A DNA stretch of 64,000 bases from JAFGPL01 sp963781805 (GTDB lineage Bacteria; Bacteroidota; Bacteroidia; Bacteroidales; UBA10428), in NCBI GenBank assembly GCA_963781805.1, contig CAWAHF010000004.1, forward strand, positions 4,650,001-4,714,000, in the 5' to 3' direction. This document shows, piece after piece, positions 33,743-40,361 of the stretch (within the stretch, counting starts at the first letter, position 1; each line of letters starts with the position of its first letter). The notes beneath the pieces are model-generated. The model was not told where the DNA came from and ran no database searches. It worked only from the letters and a program-made list of their open reading frames with translations. Made by a program: the position numbers and the translations under genes.

Positions 33743-33772
33743 TTTGAATGACAAAAAAGTCTTATATATTTG
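33743..33772 (+). promoter_or_regulatory. Promoter upstream of the tRNA-like array
   Basis: TTTG at 33743-33746 and TATATTTG at 33765-33772 are separated by 18 bases, a near-ideal Bacteroidota -33/-7 pair. It ends 25 bases before the first unit. No similar promoter is visible inside the units or between the array and tRNA-Val, so it appears to drive both. Confidence 0.65.
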
Positions 33773-33797
33773 CAGCCGCTTAAACAAATAAGCAAAC

Positions 33798-34931
33798 GGG
33801 CGCTTAGCTCAGCTGGTTCAGAGCATCCCGACTGATAAGTCGGGAGGGTCACTGGTTCAGCAGGTTCTAAAAAATATCGGGCGCTTAGCTCAGCTGGTTC
33901 AGAGCATCCCGACTGATAAGTCGGGAGGGTCACTGGTTCAGCAGGTTCTAAAAAATATCGGGCGCTTAGCTCAGCTGGTTCAGAGCATCCCGACTGATAA
34001 GTCGGGAGGGTCACTGGTTCAGCAGGTTCTAAAAAATATCGGGCGCTTAGCTCAGCTGGTTCAGAGCATCCCGACTGATAAGTCGGGAGGGTCACTGGTT
34101 CAGCAGGTTCTAAAAAATATCGGGCGCTTAGCTCAGCTGGTTCAGAGCATCCCGACTGATAAGTCGGGAGGGTCACTGGTTCAGCAGGTTCTAAAAAATA
34201 TCGGGCGCTTAGCTCAGCTGGTTCAGAGCATCCCGACTGATAAGTCGGGAGGGTCACTGGTTCAGCAGGTTCTAAAAAATATCGGGCGCTTAGCTCAGCT
34301 GGTTCAGAGCATCCCGACTGATAAGTCGGGAGGGTCACTGGTTCAGCAGGTTCTAAAAAATATCGGGCGCTTAGCTCAGCTGGTTCAGAGCACCCCGACT
34401 GATAAGTCGGGAGGGTCACTGGTTCAGCAGGTTCTAAAAAATATCGGGCGCTTAGCTCAGCTGGTTCAGAGCATCCCGACTGATAAGTCGGGAGGGTCAC
34501 TGGTTCAGCAGGTTCTAAAAAATATCGGGCGCTTAGCTCAGCTGGTTCAGAGCATCCCGACTGATAAGTCGGGAGGGTCACTGGTTCAGCAGGTTCTAAA
34601 AAATATCGGGCGCTTAGCTCAGCTGGTTCAGAGCATCCCGACTGATAAGTCGGGAGGGTCACTGGTTCAGCAGGTTCTAAAAAATATCGGGCGCTTAGCT
34701 CAGCTGGTTCAGAGCATCCCGACTGATAAGTCGGGAGGGTCACTGGTTCAGCAGGTTCTAAAAAATATCGGGCGCTTAGCTCAGCTGGTTCAGAGCATCC
34801 CGACTGATAAGTCGGGAGGGTCACTGGTTCAGCAGGTTCTAAAAAATATCGGGCGCTTAGCTCAGCTGGTTCAGAGCATCCCGACTGATAAGTCGGGAGG
34901 GTCACTGGTTCAGCAGGTTCTAAAAAATATC
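33798..34931 (+). repeat. Fourteen-copy 81-bp tandem array of defective tRNA-Val-like units
   Basis: The unit is 81 bp and present 14 times, identical except for a T-to-C change in one copy (CAGAGCACCCC near 34390). Each unit starts with the same 28 bases as the downstream tRNA-Val (GGGCGCTTAGCTCAGCTGG and TTCAGAGCA). It has a strong hairpin TCCCGACT-GATA-AGTCGGGA where the anticodon arm should be, then GGGTCACTGGTTC, but it lacks a proper T-arm partner and the 3' acceptor strand, and ends in a linker TAAAAAATATC. The units therefore cannot form complete tRNAs. Frames through the array exist only because 81 is a multiple of three. Confidence 0.92.
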
Positions 34932-35006
34932 GGGCGCTTAGCTCAGCTGGTTCAGAGCACCTGCCTTACAAGCAGGGGGTCGTTGGTTCGAATCCAACAG
35001 TGCCCA
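34932..35006 (+). tRNA. tRNA-Val (anticodon UAC)
   Basis: Acceptor GGGCGCT pairs with AGTGCCC (one G-T), anticodon arm CCTGC-CTTACAA-GCAGG gives anticodon TAC, and the T-arm GTTGG-TTCGAAT-CCAAC is normal. The discriminator is A and CCA is not encoded. It begins exactly where a fifteenth array unit would start and shares 28 bases with each unit. Its likely promoter is upstream of the array, so it may be processed from a long precursor. Confidence 0.95.
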
Positions 35007-35017
35007 CAATAAAAATT

Positions 35018-35045
35018 AAAAGGGTGAATATTATATTTACCCTTT
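35018..35045 (+). terminator. Hairpin after tRNA-Val(UAC)
   Basis: AAAAGGGT and ACCCTTTG-side sequences pair around an A/T loop. It lies between the tRNA and the GIY-YIG gene and recurs after the broken tRNA copy at about 35400-35426. Confidence 0.5.
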
Positions 35046-35054
35046 GATGTTTAT

Positions 35055-35324
35055 ATGCAGTATTACTTTTATATAATTTATTCAACTCAGGCAGATAAAT
35101 ATTACCTGGGACATACAGCTAACCTGCCAGGACGTCTTCGCAGGCACAACAGTGAACATAAAGGATTTACCGGTCGGTGCTCTGATTGGGTGATAGTATA
35201 CACGGAATCATACGCTACCAAACATGAAGCCTACTTAAGAGAACGAGAGATAAAAACCTGTAAAAGCAGAAGAAAGATAGAACAACTAATTCAAAAAGGT
35301 TTGATAGGTAACGACAGAACATAG
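35055..35324 (+). CDS. Small GIY-YIG nuclease-domain protein
   Basis: The 89-residue protein is a single GIY-YIG (URI-type) nuclease domain: FYIIYSTQADKYYLGHT carries the YII...YLG version of the motif, GRLRRHNSEH supplies the conserved arginine, and EAYLREREIK the catalytic glutamate. Small proteins of this type are common in Bacteroidota. The gene starts 48 bases after tRNA-Val(UAC). Its stop codon overlaps the first bases of a broken tRNA copy. The domain is complete, so the protein may be active on DNA; a role in the tandem rearrangement around it is only a hypothesis. Confidence 0.9.
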   Translation: MQYYFYIIYSTQADKYYLGHTANLPGRLRRHNSEHKGFTGRCSDWVIVYTESYATKHEAYLREREIKTCKSRRKIEQLIQKGLIGNDRT

Positions 35325-35387
35325 CTGGTTCAGAGCATCCCGACTTGAAAGTCGGGAGGGTCACTGGTTCGAATCCAACAGTGCCCA
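35323..35387 (+). pseudogene. 5'-truncated tRNA-Val-like gene
   Basis: It lacks the acceptor 5' strand and begins at AGCTGGTTCAGAGC. The anticodon arm TCCCGACT-TGAA-AGTCGGGA resembles the array hairpin with a different loop. The T-arm strand and 3' acceptor strand (TTCGAATCCAACAGTGCCCAC) match tRNA-Val(UAC). It is followed by a copy of the hairpin and the start of the GIY-YIG gene. Confidence 0.8.
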
Positions 35388-35435
35388 CAATAAAAATTAA
35401 AAGGGTGAATAATATATTCACCCTTTGATGTTTAT

Positions 35436-35564
35436 ATGCAGTATTACTTTTATATAATTTATTCAACTCAGGCAGATAAATATTACCTGGGACATACAGC
35501 TGACCTGCCAGGACGTCTTCGCAGGCACAACAGTGAACATAAAGGATTTACCGACCACAGCTAA
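35436..35564 (+). pseudogene. Truncated second copy of the GIY-YIG gene
   Basis: From ATG 35436 the sequence is almost identical to the first 39 codons of the gene at 35055 (one A-to-D change seen). It leaves the homology at GGATTTACCG (35553) and stops three codons later (TAA 35562-35564). The distance between the two starts is 381 bases. The breakpoint joins an unrelated dispersed repeat. Confidence 0.85.
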
Positions 35565-35660
35565 AAAGCTATTCAATCCCTCTCCGAAAACAGCTACCGG
35601 GGCGGTTGGAGGGTGGGGAATGGATAGATTTGAATATCGAACACGGAACACCGAATACTG
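35553..35660. repeat. Dispersed repeat, copy A
   Basis: The segment with ACCACAGCT, CTACCGGGGCGGTTGGAGG and TTTGAATATCGAACA recurs with small changes at 38533-38632. It starts exactly at the truncation point of the second GIY-YIG copy. No coding role is apparent. Confidence 0.7.
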
Positions 35661-35699
35661 AATTATGAAGTGAGCCTCCGATGGTGTTTATTCGTTCCC

Positions 35700-36042
35700 C
35701 AGGTGACTTACGTTTTCAACCTCTTCCAATAGTTCCACCGCTCCTTTTGCAGGTTTATTAGTTGTTGGTATTGAGGCCTGCCTTCTTCATATCATGAATT
35801 AAAAGCATAAACAAGGTAATGGAAGATTGCTGTTAAGGACTTTTTGTAAATTGCTTACTGGTTGGAATAACCAGATGAACACAATAACAGATATATACAC
35901 AGGAGTATTAGTGATACAAGACGAAAAATAAACACGTCATGGAGTTCGTTAAATTCTATGACCCTTTACAACAAATCAATAACTAAAGATATATAAAAAA
36001 TATATGTACTTTTAGAGATAAAGGTAAGTATATTTGGATGTT
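35700..36042. repeat. Dispersed intergenic repeat of about 340 bp, copy A
   Basis: It aligns with 61870-62209: shared blocks include TTTTTGTAAATTGCTTACTG, ATGGAGTTCGT, TTATGACCCTTTACAACAAA (with one difference), and GGTAAGTATATTTGGATGTT. The similarity ends exactly after GGATGTT in both copies. There is no open reading frame of note. Confidence 0.7.
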
Positions 36043-36354
36043 ATGTTTAATTGAGGTGCGAACTTTGTCAGACGATTTTAGCTTGATATTAAAGTGTAAT
36101 CAGTTTTCAATTTCTCTGTTAATTATTTCGAGAAGTTCCTTCGACATCTGCTTCATGGCTTTAACTACTGATTCATTATTTCAAATTCAAAGACATTCCT
36201 TGCAAAAACTAAACATATTATAAAAGGAGCTTTAAGCGATATCTTTTATCAAACAAATTGTTAAACAAATTGTTAAACGAATGTTTGATGTAGTCAGGCA
36301 CTATTCATGACCTGATGCATTCAATTTTTCTCTTAATACTAAAAAAAGATTGTA
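36043..36354. other. Intergenic region before the AraC gene with direct repeats
   Basis: About 310 bases without a convincing gene. A 61-codon frame at 36038 has poor composition and is not called. Near its end, AAACAAATTGTT occurs twice in tandem (36251-36275), and each copy contains the palindrome AACAAATTGTT. This could be an operator for the adjacent AraC-type regulator. Confidence 0.45.
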
Positions 36355-37227
36355 ATGAACAACTACGATTTGTATAACTCAAATTCCCAAATTTTCAAGC
36401 AGTTTACGCTCAAAGACACTCTTTTTGTACATTATAACTGTCCGCAAAGAGAAAAGATCCTGCAATTGTACTCTCAACACAATCAATTTCTATTTACATT
36501 AAGCGGAAAGAAAAATTTTATTCATGGAGATGATACCTTTTTTGCTACAAAAAATTCAACATTTTTATTGAAAAGAAGTGCTTTTTTACAAGAGTTGCCG
36601 GATGATTATACTGGCTTTGAAGTCCTGGTTTTTTACATTAAAGATCATTATCTAAAAACTATTTTTGAAGAGTACAGGTCCTATCTCCCACTAAAAAACC
36701 TACCAGCCATATCCGTCAATATGTTCATTCAGTTTGAGGTTAACGAACAAATATATTCAGGCTATCAAAGCATGATTCCCTATTTTGAGCGAAAAAATCT
36801 GGTGCCTGAAAGCATTTTGGAGGCAAGGTTCAAAGAACTAATGTTCAATATTTTAACACATCCGGCAAACCGGCAAGTGCTTTCTTATATTCATAATATT
36901 GCAGATGATATAAAAACCCCGATCTGGGATATAATGGAATCAAATTTTATGTACAATTTAAAAATAGCCGAATTTGCCAGACTGGCAAATAGGAGTGTGG
37001 CTGCTTTTAAACGTGATTTTGAAAAACACTATCATACCACACCCGGAAACTGGATTATAGAAAGAAGAATGAAACGAGCTAAGCTGTTAATAGAAACAAG
37101 CCATAAAACAATTGGAGATGTCGCTTTTGAAAGTGGGTTTGTGAACATATCTCATTTTAGCCGGGTATTTAAAAATAAAATAGGGTTCTCCCCAATGGAA
37201 TATCGTAATCAATTGATCAAAAATTAA
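36355..37227 (+). CDS. AraC-family transcriptional regulator
   Basis: The 290-residue protein has an N-terminal cupin-like sensing region (QFLFTLSGKKNFIHGDDTFFATKNSTFLLKRSAF) and a C-terminal double helix-turn-helix: FARLANRSVAAFKRDFEKHYHTTPGNWIIERRMKRAKLL and IGDVAFESGFVNISHFSRVFKNKIGFSPMEYR, the AraC signature. It likely senses a small ligand and controls the downstream methyltransferase and the 94-residue protein, which are on the same strand. Tandem AACAAATTGTT sites precede it. Confidence 0.9.
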   Translation: MNNYDLYNSNSQIFKQFTLKDTLFVHYNCPQREKILQLYSQHNQFLFTLSGKKNFIHGDDTFFATKNSTFLLKRSAFLQELPDDYTGFEVLVFYIKDHYLKTIFEEYRSYLPLKNLPAISVNMFIQFEVNEQIYSGYQSMIPYFERKNLVPESILEARFKELMFNILTHPANRQVLSYIHNIADDIKTPIWDIMESNFMYNLKIAEFARLANRSVAAFKRDFEKHYHTTPGNWIIERRMKRAKLLIETSHKTIGDVAFESGFVNISHFSRVFKNKIGFSPMEYRNQLIKN

Positions 37228-37335
37228 AAGTTTGATCAAATAGAAAAGCAATTGAGCTTCAGAGCAAAGTGGGTTAAATACATTACTCTTTATTTTGTAG
37301 AGAAATAGTTAATGTTTAATTAAATCTTTACAATT

Positions 37336-38199
37336 ATGGAAAAAGTATTCGATCCGGTACATTATAAAAGTACCACAAGAGAACAATGGCAAACAGCAGC
37401 TGAAGCATGGCATAATTGGCATCCAACACTTAAATCCTGGTTAGGGCCTGCAACTAACCTGATGCTGGATATGGCTAATGTAAATGAAGGACATCGGGTT
37501 TTGGATGTGGCAGCTGGTGCAGGGGAGCAATCAGTTACAGCTGCTAAGAGAGTTGGTCCAAAGGGATATGTATTAGCAACAGATTTAGCGCCTAACATAC
37601 TTGAATATGCCTTATTATTAGCTTCCGAAAAAGGGCTCAATAATATTGAAACAAAGGAGATGGATGGTGAAAATCTAACGGTTCCTGATAATTCATTTGA
37701 TACAGTAATTTCAAGAGTTGGATTAATTTTCTTTCCTGATCAACAAAAAGCATTAAAGGAAATGATGCGAGTTGTAAAACCAGGTGGCTATGTCGCAGCA
37801 ATAGTGTATTCAACTGTGGATAAAAATAAATTCTTTTCTACTCCTGTTTCAATTATCAGAAGACGGGCACAACTTCCTCCTCCATTGGCAGGGCAACCTG
37901 GACCCTTTAGTTTAGGAAATGCCGGGGTGCTGGATGATGCATTTAAACAAGCCGGTTTTACTAATGTGAGGTCACATGTTGTGGATGCACCTGTAATTAT
38001 GCCTACGGCAAAAGATTGTGTTCGATTTGAATATGAGTCATTCGCGGCATTACATCAAATGCTCGGGGGATTATCCGATGAGGAAAAAGCTGCTGCATGG
38101 GAAGAAATTCATGCAGAGTTAGCAAAATTTGAAGATGAAAATGGGTTTTCAGGGCCTTGTGAACTTGTGGTTGGAGTTGGACAAAAACCATTACAATGA
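37336..38199 (+). CDS. Class I SAM-dependent methyltransferase (UbiE-like)
   Basis: The 287-residue protein has motif I VLDVAAGAGEQSVTAAKRVG near residues 56-75, then VLATDLAPNIL, NSFDTVISRVGLIFFPDQQKALKEMMRVVKPGGYVAAIVY, all of the UbiE/Methyltransf_11 fold. The substrate is unknown. It is 108 bases downstream of the AraC regulator and 66 bases upstream of the small conserved gene, so the three may be a regulated unit. Confidence 0.9.
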   Translation: MEKVFDPVHYKSTTREQWQTAAEAWHNWHPTLKSWLGPATNLMLDMANVNEGHRVLDVAAGAGEQSVTAAKRVGPKGYVLATDLAPNILEYALLLASEKGLNNIETKEMDGENLTVPDNSFDTVISRVGLIFFPDQQKALKEMMRVVKPGGYVAAIVYSTVDKNKFFSTPVSIIRRRAQLPPPLAGQPGPFSLGNAGVLDDAFKQAGFTNVRSHVVDAPVIMPTAKDCVRFEYESFAALHQMLGGLSDEEKAAAWEEIHAELAKFEDENGFSGPCELVVGVGQKPLQ

Positions 38200-38265
38200 G
38201 AAATAAAAGCGACCTGACAATACTTTTTGATGAATTAATATAATTAAATTGAAAGGAAATGTAAA

Positions 38266-38550
38266 ATGGAAAGATATCTTATTGAAGTACCTCATGAAGG
38301 TACTGAAACGGCATGTAATAATGCAGTACGTATATTTTTACAAACTGGATCTCACTTTCTTAAACAGGCTGATTGGGGTTGCCATGATGGTGAACATAAA
38401 GCCTGGATAATAGTTGAGGTAGAGAACAAGGAACAGGCCCGTCAGGTCGTTCCTTCATTATTCAGGCAGAACGCAAAAATTACAAAACTCAATTCTTTCA
38501 CAAAATTTGTAGAGGATGAACCGCTTCCCGACACCCAAACCACAGCTTAA
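38266..38550 (+). CDS. Conserved hypothetical protein (94 aa)
   Basis: The small soluble protein has the pattern YLIEVPHEGTETACNNAVRIFL, SHFLKQADWGCHDGEHKAWIIVEV, and QARQVVPSLFRQNAKITKLNSF, suggestive of an alpha/beta ferredoxin-like fold. Its Cys-His-Asp-Gly-Glu-His segment could bind a metal, which is inference. The last residues (PLPDTQTTA) run into the start of a dispersed repeat (38533), so its C-terminus may be altered by repeat insertion. Confidence 0.65.
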   Translation: MERYLIEVPHEGTETACNNAVRIFLQTGSHFLKQADWGCHDGEHKAWIIVEVENKEQARQVVPSLFRQNAKITKLNSFTKFVEDEPLPDTQTTA

Positions 38551-38632
38551 CAAGTTATTCAACACCTGTCAGAAAACCGCTACCGGGGCGGTTGGAGGAC
38601 GGGGTATGGATAGTTTTGAATATCGAACATGC
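38533..38632. repeat. Dispersed repeat, copy B
   Basis: This copy matches 35553-35660 (CCACAGCTTAACAAGTTATTC, CTACCGGGGCGGTTGGAGG, TTTGAATATCGAACA) with a few substitutions. It is followed by other recurrent phrases (GCTAAAGCTCTGGCGACA, GAAGCCCTTGGCGAAGG). Confidence 0.65.
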
Positions 38633-39364
38633 CTGCCTGCGCTGCAGCTTGTGCCTCCGCTAAAGCTCTGGCGACACGCGGACGGCAGACAGGGAACACA
38701 GAATGATCCCACTTACGCTGTTGCATTCACCGGCGGCCGAAGCCCTTGGCGAAGGACTCGGTGGGCAGGGAATGTTGAAGTGAAGAAAAATATACTGTAG
38801 CCATATATAGCTAATTAATCCCCGAACTTTAAACAAACCAAGTCATTGCCAGCGGAGCGTGGCAATCTGTTCGAATACCAACCGGTTAATTTAACAACGT
38901 ATAAAGATTTCATCCTATTTAAAATGGCATATTAGCCTGCACTGTCCTGTTACATAGGGTAGCTATGCCCCCCCACTGGTCGGAATTTGCAATTCCGACC
39001 TCTTATCTTTTCTAAGGTTTGAATAGCAGGAGTATTAAACTCCAACCTTAATCCTGCAACAATTGTCATATATCGGATTAAATGAATTGTCCGGACTGAT
39101 TGCATCAAGAATATTCTTATTATATATTTAGGCTTTGATTATTAACAATACGTATAATATGTGAATTAAGGGTCGAAATCAAATATTATGGACTTTATCT
39201 TTGTGAATCTTTGTGTTTTAGTGTCTTGGTGGCAAAAGGAAGATAGCCACCAAGGCACAAAGTCACTAAGTATCACTAAGGCAGGTTTGCAAAATACTGA
39301 TTACTAATTATATATTTTAATAAGTTATAATCCTTAATTCGCATATAATATAAAAAAGAAGAAA
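38633..39364. other. Gene-free stretch with short palindromes
   Basis: No credible gene was found here. Palindromes include GGTCGGAATTTGCAATTCCGACC (38978-39000) and a longer imperfect inverted repeat at about 39207-39282 (TTGTGTTTTAGTGTCTTGGTGGC against GCCACCAAGGCACAAAGTCACTAA). Both look like dispersed repeats of the genome, not terminators for flanking genes. Confidence 0.55.
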
Positions 39365-40039
39365 ATGAGAAGTTATTATTACCTCGTTTTTATGACTATA
39401 TGCCTGTTACCCGGATGTGAAAAGGATAAAAAGGCAGATTATTTCGTTAATTGTACACCGGAAGATCTTAATTTAAATGCGAAGGACTATTCCATTGTCT
39501 TCGTCATTGATAATACTTTTGGCAGATACGATAGTTATGATGTCAGTCTGTTAAGATCGGCAGGATTTAACCTTAAAACAATCAGCTTTTATAATCTCGA
39601 CACGGAAGATTTTTCTGATGATGACCTGATAATTATTGGATGGGATCCCGGCTTCCTGAATCGTGACAGTACATTCTATACAAATGTCATTAACTCGGGC
39701 AAACCCATTATTCTTAAGTCCGCCGATATCGATGCCTTTGGACTGGGCACCTCTACAGGCAATACCTCTTATGGCTTAGACGTCACCATCAACAAACAAA
39801 ATCCGGCGAATTGTATTACTGCGTACTTTACAAATAAGGCAACACTGTCGGATTATTCGATATACCGTATTTTTGTAAGCTCTGCTCAGGGGGTGGAGGT
39901 CATAGCATCCATCGATGAAGGCGATGTTATCATCTTAAAGAATAATATTCTGTATTATGGTTTATTGTATATTTCGGGAATCACAGATGAAGGCAATACC
40001 TTATATCTTAACTGTGTGAAATATATGATACAAAAATAA
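39365..40039 (+). CDS. Lipoprotein, hypothetical
   Basis: The 224-residue protein has a lipoprotein signal peptide (VFMTICLLPGC, lipobox LLPGC with Cys near residue 18). The mature part has alternating beta strands (YSIVFVIDNTFGRYDSYDVSLLRSAGFNLKTISFYN, DLIIIGWDPGFLN) that look like a Rossmann/GATase-like fold. I recognise no named family. It is isolated and probably surface or periplasmic. Confidence 0.65.
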   Translation: MRSYYYLVFMTICLLPGCEKDKKADYFVNCTPEDLNLNAKDYSIVFVIDNTFGRYDSYDVSLLRSAGFNLKTISFYNLDTEDFSDDDLIIIGWDPGFLNRDSTFYTNVINSGKPIILKSADIDAFGLGTSTGNTSYGLDVTINKQNPANCITAYFTNKATLSDYSIYRIFVSSAQGVEVIASIDEGDVIILKNNILYYGLLYISGITDEGNTLYLNCVKYMIQK

Positions 40040-40361
40040 TTAGAAGATTTTTCATATAATTGTTGCCTAATCGGACATGCAGCCCGGACTTTCCCCTTGC
40101 TGGTTCGGGCTTGTAGATAGGGCATCTCCAACTAGTCCATGCTTATAAAAAAACAAAAACCGGTTTCTGCCTTCAATGCATTTCGACAGACAGGCCTGAG
40201 TGACCCTTCCCGCTGGAGTTGTTGGTATGCGATTGTGTTTGTACCATCCCCGGAGGGATGGGAAGAGGGGGCATGCATTCAAAACCAAAGTATATAAATC
40301 TTTCTTAAAAAAACTTCAAAATATTAATCAAATCCAAAGACTCCGATTTGGAAGAAATGAT
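40040..40361. other. Gene-free stretch between lipoprotein and M4 peptidase
   Basis: About 320 bases with no supported gene. CCATCCCCGGAGGGATGG (40247-40264) is a strong palindrome, possibly a bidirectional terminator or a dispersed repeat. Short frames here have no recognisable features. Confidence 0.5.

Noticed and set aside
33679..34905. Minus-strand frame of 408 codons with 27-residue repeats
   Set aside because: It exists only because the 81-bp tRNA-like unit is a multiple of three with no stop in that frame; it has no start context or protein family and the plus strand clearly holds tRNA-derived sequence.
33798..34931. CRISPR array
   Set aside because: The repeat is direct and tandem with no variable spacers, the unit is 81 bp, and no cas genes are nearby.
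36038..36223. 61-codon frame before the AraC gene
   Set aside because: It starts in a dispersed repeat, has unusual composition and no family features.
38516..38800. 94-codon frame downstream of the conserved small gene
   Set aside because: It overlaps a dispersed repeat and reads through repeat phrases; no sign of a real protein.
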